A stretch of 64,000 bases of DNA, taken from Pseudoalteromonas rhizosphaerae (GTDB lineage: Bacteria > Pseudomonadota > Gammaproteobacteria > Enterobacterales > Alteromonadaceae). The position numbers and the translations under genes are program-made. Below are positions 45,149 through 55,361 of the stretch, piece by piece. The stretch lies in NCBI RefSeq assembly GCF_902498845.1, contig NZ_CABVLM010000007.1:62001-126000 (forward strand), read 5' to 3'. The first letter of the stretch is position 1; every line of letters begins with the position of its first letter. The notes beneath the pieces were generated by a model. The model was not told the DNA's origin and did no database searches. It was given only the letters and a program-made list of their open reading frames with translations.

Positions 45149-46429
45149 TTAAAATAATAAATCAATTTCAATTCGTCGGTTTAATGACCGAGAAGCTGAA
45201 TCTGAATTGCTAGCGATTGGTTCGGCAGCACCTTTACCTTCAGGCCACAAGCGGCCGCTAAGGTTAGTGCTTTTAGCCATAGAATTAGCAACTTGGGTTG
45301 CTCTAGCTAAAGAAAGATGCCAATTAGAGGGATATTTATCGGTGCGAATAGGCGTGTCATCTGTATGGCCTGTAATTAAAATTCGCCCCTTTGTGCCTTC
45401 TAAACTCAGTGCTAGTTTTTCAAGTATTGGCTGAAATGATGGTAATAATTTTGAATCACCTTGGTTAAACAAACTTTCACTATTGATAGTGATCCGAATG
45501 CGATCATTGCTCTTCTCGACAGAAACAATCCCCATCTGAATCTCAGTCTGTAAAAGTTGTTCTAACACTTGTAGTTGCTGATCTTTTTTATCAACACTCT
45601 GCGTTTGCGCTAATGGATGGATCACCGCCAACTTCTCATTCACCAATACAACTTGGTCATTAAGTTTCATATTGATAAACAAATACACAATTAATAATGC
45701 TAAACCTAAAACTGAAAAAATAACCCAAAGAGGTACTTGACTTCTAAGTTCAACGCCTGCTGCAACTCTTTCTTTCCAATTAGGTGATAACTTGTTGCTA
45801 ATAGGTCCATCTAACTGATTTAATAAGTGATAAATACGAGAGCGGTATTCTTCAACTTTATTGTCGCCAACACTATCAACCCGGTATTTACCCTTGAAAC
45901 CTAAATTTAAGCAGTGATACTGTAATTCTAAAAACGCTTTATGTTGCTCAGGTTGCCCAAGTGCATTATCCAATAGAGTATAAAAATACTCACCACCAAA
46001 GGTTTCTTTATGGAAGGTTGATAACAAGCTCTCATCAGCCCATTCCATCGAACTCCACTTAGAGTTTAAAACTGATTCATCCAGAATTGCACATAAACAA
46101 TAGCGTGAATTTTCAATTACTTCTTTGGGAAGCACCTGGTTTCTAACTTCAACCTCAAAACGCTTAATCGCTTCAACACAGCGATGCTTCAAAGCGGCTA
46201 AATTTGTCATTTCTTTAGCTTGGTTGATCGATATAACCAGTGAAAAGCAATCGGTAGCAGCTTCTAGTAATGGGTTTTTGAAAATAGAAACTTTCGCATT
46301 ACTAGAAACAGCATTTGATATCGGCTCAATAGACATGACTGTCTTTTCAGGATCAGTTGCTGTTTTTGAGTTATTTGATGTGTCACGCCCAAGTCTGCCA
46401 GGGCGTGGTTTGATAATGGTTTCATCCAT
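45149..46429 (-). CDS. tssL: TssL with C-terminal OmpA-like domain
   Basis: A 426-aa extended TssL. The N-terminal DotU domain (FKNPLLEAATDCFSLVISI, YCLCAILDESVLNSKW, FGGEYFYTLLDNAL, YHCLNLGFKGKYR) precedes a single membrane helix (VPLWVIFSVLGLALLIVYLF). The periplasmic part is an OmpA/MotB-type peptidoglycan-binding domain with ILITGHTDDTPIRTDKYPSN and LSLARATQVANSM, so this protein can anchor the complex to the wall without a separate TagL. It lies between tssK and tssM in one operon. Confidence 0.94.
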   Translation of the reverse strand: MDETIIKPRPGRLGRDTSNNSKTATDPEKTVMSIEPISNAVSSNAKVSIFKNPLLEAATDCFSLVISINQAKEMTNLAALKHRCVEAIKRFEVEVRNQVLPKEVIENSRYCLCAILDESVLNSKWSSMEWADESLLSTFHKETFGGEYFYTLLDNALGQPEQHKAFLELQYHCLNLGFKGKYRVDSVGDNKVEEYRSRIYHLLNQLDGPISNKLSPNWKERVAAGVELRSQVPLWVIFSVLGLALLIVYLFINMKLNDQVVLVNEKLAVIHPLAQTQSVDKKDQQLQVLEQLLQTEIQMGIVSVEKSNDRIRITINSESLFNQGDSKLLPSFQPILEKLALSLEGTKGRILITGHTDDTPIRTDKYPSNWHLSLARATQVANSMAKSTNLSGRLWPEGKGAAEPIASNSDSASRSLNRRIEIDLLF

Positions 46430-46450
46430 TGAAACTCTTCCTTTTAACAG

Positions 46451-47779
46451 TTAAGTTCGTATAGCCCAAAGGCTTAATTGTAACTCTGGGTAGCTACCAG
46501 ATAAGTGAATGGCGATTCCACCACTTGTGCGAAGCTTATCCCAATGCTGACCATGCTTGTTCAACTCAAAGTAATGGAAACCTGCATGATACGGAATTTG
46601 CCTTGGTGCTGTAGGTAAACTGCTGATTGTTATACCTGGTATCTGGTTATTAACTAGATCACGAATAGTTTCAACGCTACCGATTTTAACCTGAGAAGGT
46701 AAAACTTTACGTAACTCTTCATGGGGTACACTCGCTTTAATAGCGAGAATGAATTGCCCAGAATCAAGAATCGTTTTATCTTTTAATGCACCAAAGGAAA
46801 TACCAAATTTACTTTGCTCAAGCTTAATTTCTGTTGCTGTTTGCTCAATCACATGACTTAAAGATTGATATAAGAAGTTAACGATTTCACCAAATACGGC
46901 CCCTAAATTATCATGTTCATATTTAGGGAGTTTTGGAACTCGTTTATTAGCTGTACTGAATGTTGCCAGTTCACCCGACAGCTCAATTAAGCGCGTATAA
47001 AGAATATTTGGATGTAAATTATTAACCATTAACAGACTATCAAATACCGCGTCATATTTATTGAGTGTTTGCAGCATTATAAAATCAGCAACCGAAGTAC
47101 TGCCCGCATAACCTTGACATAAACGCACAGCAATACTCTCTGAACGCTGTTTGATCATTGAGCCGATCTCTCTTACTAATCCTAACAAAGGCTTGCATTG
47201 CGCAACTTTCAACGAGGCAGGGATAAACTTACTATCAAGTTTGACCCTACCTTCAGTACTTACTTCAGTGATCTTAGCCAAAGGTAAAAGTATAAATCCA
47301 GCGTGATCATCTGACCCTAATACCAGTTTGCTATAAATCTTTGCAACCTGAATGGTCTCCTGTGATTGCGGGCCTAATGAATCATCATTTACCGCCAAAT
47401 CGGTTAGCTTATAACGAGTAACTAAGTTTTCGTCGGCAGCTGAGATATTAATACCACTGGCTTTAAGTGCTGGAATTGCCAAATAAACAATTTCATTATA
47501 GGTGTCCTTGTTAACAACCAGCGGCTCAGGTAATGACGTTGACCTTGGCATATCAATTGGCAGTAAGTCAGGAGTAATTGCCGACAAAAAGTCAATTGCA
47601 AACTGCCCTGTATTTAACAGCTCAGTGTCAATATCTAATTCTAGAATTCCCCAAGGATCAGCTAAATTACCATTACACACTTGTTTGATTAAATGTGAAA
47701 AATGCTTATCTGATTGTTGAAAGTGTTGTGGCCTTAAGAACATCCCTTCAGTCCAAGCAACACGAGTGGTATCACTCAT
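46451..47779 (-). CDS. tssK: TssK baseplate-membrane connector
   Basis: A 442-aa TssK. It starts with the family motif VAWTEGMFLRPQHFQQSDKH and contains DLLPIDMPRSTSLPEPL, the FGALKDKTILDSGQFILAIKAS block and the C-terminal YHAGFHYFELNKHGQHWDKLRTSGGIAIHL. It links the baseplate wedges to TssL/TssM. It lies 12 bases after tssJ. Confidence 0.96.
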   Translation of the reverse strand: MSDTTRVAWTEGMFLRPQHFQQSDKHFSHLIKQVCNGNLADPWGILELDIDTELLNTGQFAIDFLSAITPDLLPIDMPRSTSLPEPLVVNKDTYNEIVYLAIPALKASGINISAADENLVTRYKLTDLAVNDDSLGPQSQETIQVAKIYSKLVLGSDDHAGFILLPLAKITEVSTEGRVKLDSKFIPASLKVAQCKPLLGLVREIGSMIKQRSESIAVRLCQGYAGSTSVADFIMLQTLNKYDAVFDSLLMVNNLHPNILYTRLIELSGELATFSTANKRVPKLPKYEHDNLGAVFGEIVNFLYQSLSHVIEQTATEIKLEQSKFGISFGALKDKTILDSGQFILAIKASVPHEELRKVLPSQVKIGSVETIRDLVNNQIPGITISSLPTAPRQIPYHAGFHYFELNKHGQHWDKLRTSGGIAIHLSGSYPELQLSLWAIRT

Positions 47780-47791
47780 TTTATATCCTTA

Positions 47792-48256
47792 TTAATGCTC
47801 TCTCATGTATGTTGCAATTGATTCAACATTTACATCGATATCGTCATAACCGGTAGGATCGACTTCTATTACCGCTCTCCATCTGGCTTGATCTATGTTC
47901 CTATATGCTACCACTACTCCTACAAAGCGAGTATTACGATTAAGACTCATCTCATAATTTTGTACTGAACCTGGCTGTAATTCTAACTCATCTTTTTTAA
48001 GTAAATCAGGGCCTAATAACTTCTCAGGCGACTCATACAAACTAAAAAAGTCTTGTGTATCAAATATAGTTCTTGAACTCAGCTCAAAAATTTTCATAAC
48101 AACCGGAGACGGCCGCTCAGAAGTATCAGGATTTACGTTTTCTGATACATTAATGATTAATTCTGTTGATGGTGGGACAAACTGATTCATTGTTGAACAA
48201 CCCATTATCAAAAATAGTAAACTAAAACTCAGTAAGTAGAGCTTAATGTTACGCAT
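47792..48256 (-). CDS. tssJ: TssJ outer-membrane lipoprotein
   Basis: A 154-aa lipoprotein: signal sequence with lipobox LIMGCS, then the TssJ beta-sandwich (LIINVSENVNPDTSERPSPVVMKIFEL, SSRTIFDTQDFFSLYES, LELQPGSVQNYEM, GVVVAYRNIDQARWRAV). It anchors TssM to the outer membrane. The Asp/Asn after the Cys is not visible (Ser at +2), consistent with sorting to the outer membrane. It lies 16 bases after tagH. Confidence 0.94.
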   Translation of the reverse strand: MRNIKLYLLSFSLLFLIMGCSTMNQFVPPSTELIINVSENVNPDTSERPSPVVMKIFELSSRTIFDTQDFFSLYESPEKLLGPDLLKKDELELQPGSVQNYEMSLNRNTRFVGVVVAYRNIDQARWRAVIEVDPTGYDDIDVNVESIATYMREH

Positions 48257-48272
48257 TATTTACTTTCCTTTT

Positions 48273-49595
48273 TTAAAAAGTTTCTTGAATTTTATCATTG
48301 TATGCTTTGAGGAAGTCATCTGATAATGCCATCGCACCTTTAGCATTAACGTCACGTGATAACTCTTCATGCAGGTTTTGATATAACTTCCAGCTTTTCG
48401 ATTCAGATTGACCAGGAATTATTTTCAAGATATTAGAGTGATTATTCACTTGTTGATTTATGTGAGAAGGTGAAACTTGCTCTAATATTCCTTTCAATAC
48501 ACCATCAGCTCCTGCTAATAAAGCATGTTCATGTCTACGAGTATCGATGAAGCTTTCTTTGATCGATTCCCGAGAAGATAGAAAGCTTGCACTATTGATT
48601 ATGAATAAGTTCTGAATAACATCATCTATATTTGCCGAAAACTTAATTGGGTTATTCTGCTGGGTTTGAAACATAGTTTGATTCACACGTAATTGATTTT
48701 TCACCAATGCTCTTTGGCGTAACGATTCCATCAACTCTGTCAAAAGAAGGTTTAGCCCTTGGCCCATTTCAAACCATAACTTTTCAGTCGTTAAAGCATT
48801 TTGCAATTCTGGTTTGACACCGAGCCCTTTTAAAAAAGCGCCTGTTAGTCCTGCGCTATTCGCTATTGGTTTTGTTTCTAACTTAGGTTGTACTGTAGGA
48901 GCCAAAACATGAGCTTCCTTTGCGACTTCTGGCTGTATATCTACAGCTGCAGGAACTTCGATTTTAGGCTCAGTTGTACTAGCTATTGCATGTTGATTGC
49001 TAGTATTAACCATTTCAGAGTTCAATAAATGTGCGATCTCATCCCAATTTTCTGGGATATGGCTCTGCGATTGTGAATCTACAGTTTGAGTCATGGCAAC
49101 ATCTGGTATTGGTTCATTCATAATCGAGTCATTATAAAAATGCTCAGAATTTGAATTACTACCATTAGAATCAAAATGTTGCGATTGAATAGCGGCGTTG
49201 TTTATTTTTGCAGTGGTTACTGAACTAAACTCATCGGCAGCAGGAACAACTGACTTCGCTGCTGAGATTTTCACTTCAATTTGAAAATCGCCTACCGTTA
49301 AAATATCACTATCAGATAATGTTTGTTTATTACCTTGACCAATGGCTGAAACACTATAGTTTGAATATATACCATTTGTAGAAGTATCAATCACAACAAA
49401 TGAATCACCGTCCCGCTCGATACGACCATGCTTGCTGGAAATGATTTTTTCAGGATCTGGCAGATGCCAATCACATGCTTCTGAGCGACCAAATATAAGT
49501 GAATCTTTTACTGTTTTAGATGCTTCAATTTCAGGCGAGAGTCGATGATAACTAGTAATGTTTAGTATCAGTTCCATTTGACGTGTTAATCCCAT
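48273..49595 (-). CDS. tagH: FHA-domain protein of the TPP pathway (TagH/Fha)
   Basis: A 440-aa FHA protein. The N-terminal FHA domain covers residues 10-105 (LIFGRSEACDWHLPDPEKIISSKHGRI and DTSTNGIYSNYS), with the phospho-threonine-binding Arg, Ser and Asn visible. A long Gln/Asn/Ser-rich linker to about 260 is followed by a conserved helical C-terminus (LTTEKLWFEMGQGLNLLLTELMESLRQRA). On phosphorylation by PpkA such proteins promote T6SS assembly. It is the first gene of the leftward membrane-complex operon and is divergent from ppkA. ATG 49595 and ATG 49577 are both possible starts. Confidence 0.9.
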   Translation of the reverse strand: MGLTRQMELILNITSYHRLSPEIEASKTVKDSLIFGRSEACDWHLPDPEKIISSKHGRIERDGDSFVVIDTSTNGIYSNYSVSAIGQGNKQTLSDSDILTVGDFQIEVKISAAKSVVPAADEFSSVTTAKINNAAIQSQHFDSNGSNSNSEHFYNDSIMNEPIPDVAMTQTVDSQSQSHIPENWDEIAHLLNSEMVNTSNQHAIASTTEPKIEVPAAVDIQPEVAKEAHVLAPTVQPKLETKPIANSAGLTGAFLKGLGVKPELQNALTTEKLWFEMGQGLNLLLTELMESLRQRALVKNQLRVNQTMFQTQQNNPIKFSANIDDVIQNLFIINSASFLSSRESIKESFIDTRRHEHALLAGADGVLKGILEQVSPSHINQQVNNHSNILKIIPGQSESKSWKLYQNLHEELSRDVNAKGAMALSDDFLKAYNDKIQETF

Positions 49596-49995
49596 ATTCT
49601 ACATTTTCATTAGGATAAATTAGAAGAGAAACTATTGTCAACATTGAAATTAATATATAGGACTATTTGAGGGTCAATCAAAACAGCAACAAAACATTAA
49701 TGATATAGTCTTGTTTTTTGTTTATTTTAATTATTAAAGCCAGCAAAATTAAGTGTGTATGTTCCTATTTAAAAGCAACAAAACCTCTCTACCACTCTGT
49801 TTTTAATACAAATAACATCTAAAATAATATCTAACAAATAAAATAAACATATAATTACCAAAAGTACTGCTATAGAGGCATTGCTTATAGCGCTAATTTT
49901 TGTAAAAATAGTGGGCTAATCAAAGGGAATATTGATAAAGATTACAAAAAGCTACCTTTGCAATTATTTAACTATATACAATAAAAGGATTTATA
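49596..49995. promoter_or_regulatory. Divergent control region of tagH and ppkA
   Basis: A 400-base AT-rich gap with no coding frame between the leftward tagH operon and rightward ppkA. It must hold the promoters of both T6SS regulatory units. I could not place reliable -35/-10 or -24/-12 boxes; ppkA has AAAAGGA ahead of its start. Confidence 0.45.
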
Positions 49996-51966
49996 ATGAG
50001 CGGCATCAATAACTCAAATGATAAAACTCAAATTGCTTCGCTGGACTCTAGCGTTAGATCTTCCCAACCAAAAAGTAAACTCAATTTAATTGGTAAAAAA
50101 ATATCTGGACGATATTTAGTTGAGGAACTCATTGGTCAAGGAGGCATGTGCTACATTTACAGAGCAAGGGATCTATTTTTAGAAAGTCCTACCAGTCCAG
50201 AAGTACACGTTGCGCTCAAAGTATTACTAGAAGAGTTTAGTCAATCTGAAGAAGCTATAACATTGCTTAAAGATGAAACGACTAAAACTCAACAACTTTC
50301 GCATCCTAATATTGTCAAAGTATTTTCAGCCAGTTCTGATAATGATTTGCACTATGTGACGATGGAACTCGTTGATGGCGAAACATTAGAACAAATAATA
50401 AAACGTAATAAACCGTCAGGAATGCATTTTAAAAAAGCGAATATCATCCTGCAACAACTTGCTGATGCACTGATTTATGCCCACTCACGAAACGTTATTC
50501 ATAATGATTTAAAACCTTCTAATATTATTTTTGATTCAAATGGGCGTTTGAAAGTTCTCGACTTTGGTATTGCTAAACATAAAACAATCGAAGACGCATA
50601 TGCTTTTAACAATAGTAAGAATGTCGCAGCAGTAGGCGGTTACACACCAACCTATGCAAGCCCAGAACAACTTCAAGGAGCTGACGCATCTGTAAAAGAT
50701 GATATATTTTCATATGCATGTATTGCATATGAGCTCCTGAGCAGTAAACACCCATATGATCGTGTTGCAGCAGATAAACTACCTAAAGGGACGACAGCAA
50801 AACGCCCTAGTAATTGCCCTATATGGCTTTGGGGTAATTTACAAAACGCGATGTCGCTTGATGCAACGAAACGGTTAGGATCATTACAGGCTATATCAAC
50901 CAAACTGACAAGCAATTTCAAACCTGCTATTGCCGCGAGTGTATGTGTAATCGCCGTTGCCGTTTTTATTAGCCAATTTTATGCCTCAAATTCTACCCAA
51001 CTAAAACAGTTAGAAGCAAAGCTTGAAAATGCCAATGCAATTAACCAACAAGTTGAAACTTGGATGTCGTGGCATGGCTCTGAGGTGTTGACTAAACTTG
51101 CTGAAATACCTCCTCAATATGATGTGCTTAAACAGGGTCTATTAAGAGTCAATCAAGAGAGCATTTTACAAGACTTTAATATCAAAGCTAACCAACTAAA
51201 TAATGAATCTGGCAAATTTAAGGATTTTGATGGCACAATTAACCTTTACTCTAACGCTTTAGAATACTATCCAGATTCTGAAAAGCTAACCGCTCAATTA
51301 GAAAGTATTTTAAGAGAGCGTCAATCAATAATCTTTGACATAACATCGAGAATCAATTTGTTATTAGAGCAATCGCGCTATGATGAACTTGATAATAACA
51401 ACATTATTAAATTGATTGATGATTTAAAAGATGTTGATAGTAGCTATGTGTACCAACCAAATGAAGTGCACATCAACAACTTTAAAACAGCCTTAGACCA
51501 ATCAATTGAAAATGATAATGTTGTTGCTCAAAAAGTATTATTAGATGTAGGAACGTCTATCTTCACAGCTAAACAAAAATCAGAGTTGCAATTTGATGAG
51601 TTACTAAAAAGAAAATCAGCTATAGACGTGCTTAGTCTTTATCAAAACAAATTAAATTTAGGTGAGCAAGCCACTTTCCCTACAAAAGATGCAATAACTT
51701 TTTATCAACCGAGATTTGATCATTATTTTGAAAAACTAGCCACGATTGATAATTATCAAGATCTGTTGGCCTTTGAAGAACTTGTTAATGCTGAGTCAAC
51801 GATGCTACCTGAAGACTTTGCTCCTTTAGTCGCTATTAAAGAAGAATTATCCAAACGGTATATCACAATGGCCAATAGCCTATTAAAACAAAAAATGTAC
51901 AAGACAGCTGAAAAGCTAGTTGAAAGAAGTGAGGAGATAACTCGTTTGCTTGACAGTTTGCTATAA
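49996..51966 (+). CDS. ppkA: PpkA serine/threonine protein kinase
   Basis: A 656-aa membrane-bound Hanks-type kinase. Kinase domain about residues 32-300: Gly-rich loop IGQGGMCYIYRARD, Lys in VALKVLLEEF, catalytic loop VIHNDLKPSNIIF (HND rather than the usual HRD), DFGIAKH, and YASPEQ. One membrane helix follows (AIAASVCVIAVAVFISQFYAS, about 313-333), then a long helical periplasmic region. It initiates the threonine-phosphorylation pathway. The C-terminal part has no VWA domain, unlike P. aeruginosa PpkA, and no sensor domain that I recognise. Confidence 0.92.
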   Translation: MSGINNSNDKTQIASLDSSVRSSQPKSKLNLIGKKISGRYLVEELIGQGGMCYIYRARDLFLESPTSPEVHVALKVLLEEFSQSEEAITLLKDETTKTQQLSHPNIVKVFSASSDNDLHYVTMELVDGETLEQIIKRNKPSGMHFKKANIILQQLADALIYAHSRNVIHNDLKPSNIIFDSNGRLKVLDFGIAKHKTIEDAYAFNNSKNVAAVGGYTPTYASPEQLQGADASVKDDIFSYACIAYELLSSKHPYDRVAADKLPKGTTAKRPSNCPIWLWGNLQNAMSLDATKRLGSLQAISTKLTSNFKPAIAASVCVIAVAVFISQFYASNSTQLKQLEAKLENANAINQQVETWMSWHGSEVLTKLAEIPPQYDVLKQGLLRVNQESILQDFNIKANQLNNESGKFKDFDGTINLYSNALEYYPDSEKLTAQLESILRERQSIIFDITSRINLLLEQSRYDELDNNNIIKLIDDLKDVDSSYVYQPNEVHINNFKTALDQSIENDNVVAQKVLLDVGTSIFTAKQKSELQFDELLKRKSAIDVLSLYQNKLNLGEQATFPTKDAITFYQPRFDHYFEKLATIDNYQDLLAFEELVNAESTMLPEDFAPLVAIKEELSKRYITMANSLLKQKMYKTAEKLVERSEEITRLLDSLL

Positions 51967-52169
51967 AATAGTCAGGACTGTTATGGTTTCTACTATCATT
52001 AATAGCAATTTTATTAAAAATATGATTATTCTAGCGAGTTAAATAACTCTCTAATAGACCACTAATTCGATGTAATTAGTATAACAAGAGTCAAGGATGA
52101 CTTGGAGGCTATCTCACTTCCACTTAATCCTTAAGGGCTTTCAGCATTTTAAATTTATACGGAGTTTTT

Positions 52170-52514
52170 ATGAAAAAGATAAGCACCTTAGCTGCAATAT
52201 TATTACTAAGTGGTTGCTCAACGACTACTACGGTAGATGAAAAAAAACAAGCATCTGAAGATACCATAACGCAAGCGCAAACACCTGTTGAGGAAGTTGT
52301 TGAAGTAATTTCCTTAACTGTGGCAACTCAGCCCTCTGATGCGCGTGTACGTATTATGAATATCAAACCAAAATATGAAAACGGTATTGAGTTAAAAGAA
52401 GGCAAATACGATGTAGAAGTAAGCAAGCCTGGTTACAGCACATATCGCGAATGGGTAGTAGTTGATAAGCGAACTATTTTAACTGTTGAATTAGATAAAT
52501 CTGCAGAAATCTAA
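52170..52514 (+). CDS. PEGA-domain lipoprotein
   Basis: A 114-aa lipoprotein: lipobox LLLSGCST, a short acidic Thr/Gln-rich linker, and a C-terminal PEGA domain (TVATQPSDARVRIMNIKPKYENG, ELKEGKYDVEVSKPGYSTYREWV). The Ser at +2 favours the outer membrane. It follows ppkA on the same strand with a 203-base gap that contains short hairpins. It may be an envelope partner of PpkA, in the place of TagQ-type lipoproteins of other H1-like systems, but that is only an inference. Confidence 0.78.
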   Translation: MKKISTLAAILLLSGCSTTTTVDEKKQASEDTITQAQTPVEEVVEVISLTVATQPSDARVRIMNIKPKYENGIELKEGKYDVEVSKPGYSTYREWVVVDKRTILTVELDKSAEI

Positions 52515-52525
52515 TTAATTAAGTT

Positions 52526-52564
52526 TATGCCTTTAAATATGTCAATTTACATTTTAAAGGCATA
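52526..52564 (+). terminator. Hairpin after the PEGA lipoprotein gene
   Basis: A 12-bp perfect stem (TATGCCTTTAAA at 52526-52537 and TTTAAAGGCATA at 52553-52564) lies 11 bases after the lipoprotein stop. The T tract is weak, but the position suits a terminator of the ppkA unit. Confidence 0.6.
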
Positions 52565-52733
52565 AAATTGTTCAATAAAAGTCTTATTATCGAGCTCCTC
52601 TAAAAGCGCTCAGGGTGTTTGCCGATTCATTAACACGATGATTGATTATCCTCGTTATTTTCAAATACAACCTATGAAGGTACGCAGGTATTTAGATCGA
52701 CTTGATACCCCCTTTAGCACCAACACTTATCAA

Positions 52734-52776
52734 GTAAATGTTTAACCAATTAAAAGCGGCTAAACATTTACTTTTT
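52734..52776. terminator. Terminator hairpin before the chemoreceptor 3' end
   Basis: GTAAATGTTTA at 52734-52744 pairs with TAAACATTTAC at 52761-52771 and is followed by a T tract on the plus strand. It stops read-through between the T6SS cluster and the convergent chemoreceptor gene. Confidence 0.65.
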
Positions 52777-52808
52777 ATATTTAAAAAAATCAATAACTTA
52801 TCGTAGCA

Positions 52809-54929
52809 TCACGTTTTTAGCTTGTTTAATTCATCGTCTTGTTGTGCAACAAGCTGATTGAGCATTTGACTACCATCGCCGGCTTGAGTTGATAAATCAG
52901 CAAGTTGTGATGCGGCATCAGATATCCGCGTTAAATTACGATTAATTTCTTCGGTTACAGAGCTTTGCTCCTCAGCAGCCGTCGCTATTTGGGTGATCTG
53001 ATTAGTGATCTCTTCCACTTTAATTACCACACTGTGCAAAGCATCAAAGGCAACGGTGGTTTCATCAACTGCAGTTTGTGCTCGCACAACTCCTTTTTCA
53101 ATCACTGTTGAGGCATTACCCACTTCAAGCTGTAGGTTATCAATTAAGCCACTAATGTCATCTGTTGACGCACGAGTTTTAGATGCCAGAGCACGTACTT
53201 CATCGGCTACAACAGCAAAGCCTCGCCCCTGTTCACCAGCGCGAGCTGCCTCAATCGCAGCATTAAGTGCGAGTAAATTAGTTTGCTCTGAAATAGTGCG
53301 GATCACATCTAAAATTTGCGTAATATCATTACTACGTGCTGCCACCTTGGCTACGGCTTGATTGGCTTGTTTTATTTCTTCAGACATAGTTTTCACTTGT
53401 GATACCGCAGACGATAAACTCGCTTCACTGCTGACCACTAATGAATTGATTTCATCTGCCTGTTGCGCTGATTGCTCTGAAGCACGGGCAACTTCAAGTG
53501 CGGTGGCACTCATTTCATTCATTGCCGTTACGACACTTTCAATTTCTTGAAACTGAGCTTGCACATTTTGCTTAGTATCAACGGCTACATGCGCGGCAAT
53601 TTGCGCCTGCTCTTTCGTCTGCCCTGATACATCTTTAAGCTGTGCAATTAAATCACGTAATTTTTCCAAAAATGCATTAAATCCAACAGCGAGCGCAATT
53701 AACTCTGCATGAGTGTCAACCGTTAACGTTTGTGTTAAATCCCCATCCGCGCTGGCTAAATTATCAACCCGTAACTGAATTTGTTGCAGCGGCGCCACGA
53801 TGCTTTTAACAACTAAAGTCATAATAATAAAGGCAGCGCCAGCAATCACTAAGCCAGATATTAAAATTAACCCACCAAGAGTGTTGGCGTTATCTTGCAT
53901 ACTTGCACTTAGCTGCTGTGGCCCTTGCAGTGCAAGCTCTGCTGGTACTTCAACTAATAAAGTCCACTGGCGACCAGCAAGTTTAATATCTATTGGGTAA
54001 TTGACTAAGTATTCATTTTCACCCTTTTGTACTCCAGAGCGTTCTTTCAAACTAGTATAATTTTTTAACACCGAGGCTGAGACGGCTTCTTTTAGCGGAC
54101 GGCCAAGTTTGTCTTTGTTATGACTACTACCCACAATTAAATCCATCGAACTTAATAGGGTAACTCGCGCCTGACCATTATATAATTCTTTTGATAACTG
54201 CTCGGTCATGGTTTGAAAAACTGGCAGTGTAATATCAACACCACTGAGGCCAATAAACTTACCGTCGCGAAGTATTGGCACAGTCAAAGAAGTCATCATT
54301 TCAGAATTGCCGGGAGATATTTCGTACAGATAGGGTTCCATTATGCACGGCTTTTTAGTGTCTTTAGCACATAAGTACCACTCAGCTTCACGTTGGCCAA
54401 ATTCGTTTAAGGTCGTAACGTATTTTTCTGCTGCATCTTCAACAACTTGCTGTTCAATCACACCTTCACGGCTGCGAGTGAAGTAAATTTCTAAGGTGCC
54501 TTGGCCTGCGACTGAATGATCATAGCCATTTTTATACTGTTGATCGTCCCCATCAAAACCATTAGCTTCAAATTGCGAGTAGATTGAAGAAAGTATTGAA
54601 TTACCTTCTATAATAGAGCGATTAAGCTGTACCACTGAATCACGCGTTAAAGCATCTTTAGCTGATTCATTACCAAGTATTGCTGCGAGTGAAAAAGGCA
54701 CTCGATACGCTTCGTTGATAAACCCTGCGATTTTTTCACCGTACACAGCAGCATTGCTGGTGAGCTTTTCTTCTACCTCAGTAACTATCAATTTTTCAGC
54801 TTGTGCTGATAACACTTTATTGCTGCTTGATAATTGCCACCAAAGCACACTCGATAGCACTACAACGGTGATAAAAATACTACCTAAAGTAAGCCATAGT
54901 AACTTTTTCGCCAACGCTAATTGCCGCAT
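52809..54929 (-). CDS. Methyl-accepting chemotaxis protein with dCache sensor
   Basis: A 706-aa chemoreceptor. First membrane helix about 12-30, a large periplasmic dCache_1-type domain (about 40-345, with [21 protein letters not shown] and [15 protein letters not shown]), a second helix about 350-375, HAMP, and the cytoplasmic signalling hairpin with the invariant tip [35 protein letters not shown]. No C-terminal pentapeptide for CheR is visible. Caches of this kind often bind amino acids or other small ligands, but the ligand cannot be told. Monocistronic, with a 430-base gap upstream. Confidence 0.93.
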   Translation of the reverse strand: MRQLALAKKLLWLTLGSIFITVVVLSSVLWWQLSSSNKVLSAQAEKLIVTEVEEKLTSNAAVYGEKIAGFINEAYRVPFSLAAILGNESAKDALTRDSVVQLNRSIIEGNSILSSIYSQFEANGFDGDDQQYKNGYDHSVAGQGTLEIYFTRSREGVIEQQVVEDAAEKYVTTLNEFGQREAEWYLCAKDTKKPCIMEPYLYEISPGNSEMMTSLTVPILRDGKFIGLSGVDITLPVFQTMTEQLSKELYNGQARVTLLSSMDLIVGSSHNKDKLGRPLKEAVSASVLKNYTSLKERSGVQKGENEYLVNYPIDIKLAGRQWTLLVEVPAELALQGPQQLSASMQDNANTLGGLILISGLVIAGAAFIIMTLVVKSIVAPLQQIQLRVDNLASADGDLTQTLTVDTHAELIALAVGFNAFLEKLRDLIAQLKDVSGQTKEQAQIAAHVAVDTKQNVQAQFQEIESVVTAMNEMSATALEVARASEQSAQQADEINSLVVSSEASLSSAVSQVKTMSEEIKQANQAVAKVAARSNDITQILDVIRTISEQTNLLALNAAIEAARAGEQGRGFAVVADEVRALASKTRASTDDISGLIDNLQLEVGNASTVIEKGVVRAQTAVDETTVAFDALHSVVIKVEEITNQITQIATAAEEQSSVTEEINRNLTRISDAASQLADLSTQAGDGSQMLNQLVAQQDDELNKLKT

Positions 54930-55361
54930 TCCACTTATCCTTTAATTAAAACTACGTTTACATTCTAGTTCAATTATTCATAAGTTAATCTATTTTGTTG
55001 AAAAAACATATTAATGCTGCGCTAATACTATTTAATTTTACCAAGTAGCTAAAAAGTTTTCGCGATAACAAAACCAATTTAGATATCGAGTTGATCATTA
55101 CTTAACTATTGGTGTAAACGCTTGGCAATGACTTTGCACTCTATAAATAGTCTTAATATGGCAAAGTAAAAATGGGGGATGTTGGTTGTCGGGTAGCACA
55201 AACTGAGGATTGAATATTAAGTACGAATTATCACAATAACGTGTCTTGGTTATAAATGGTGTTCTAAAAAGCTCATAGTTATAAACTATGAGCCACAAAA
55301 AAGGCGCATTTAAAATAAAAATGCGCCTTTAAAAATATAAATTATTCAAATTTACAATAAG
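54930..55361. other. Gap between chemoreceptor and ohr genes; two hairpins, no gene supported
   Basis: The left part is AT-rich and should contain the chemoreceptor promoter. The right part holds a 10-bp stem at 55271-55293 and the ohr terminator at 55300-55330. A 66-codon open frame at 55098-55298 on the minus strand has no ribosome site and overlaps a hairpin, so I do not call it a gene. Confidence 0.6.
55300..55330 (-). terminator. Terminator of ohr
   Basis: AAAGGCGCATTT and AAATGCGCCTTT form a 12-bp stem with a 7-nt loop. On the minus strand it is followed by a T tract. It lies just after the ohr stop, with a second hairpin (55271-55293) beyond it. Confidence 0.8.

Noticed and set aside
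55098-55298. A 66-codon open frame on the minus strand between the chemoreceptor and ohr
   Set aside because: No ribosome site, overlaps a 10-bp hairpin beyond the ohr terminator, and its residue composition is not protein-like.
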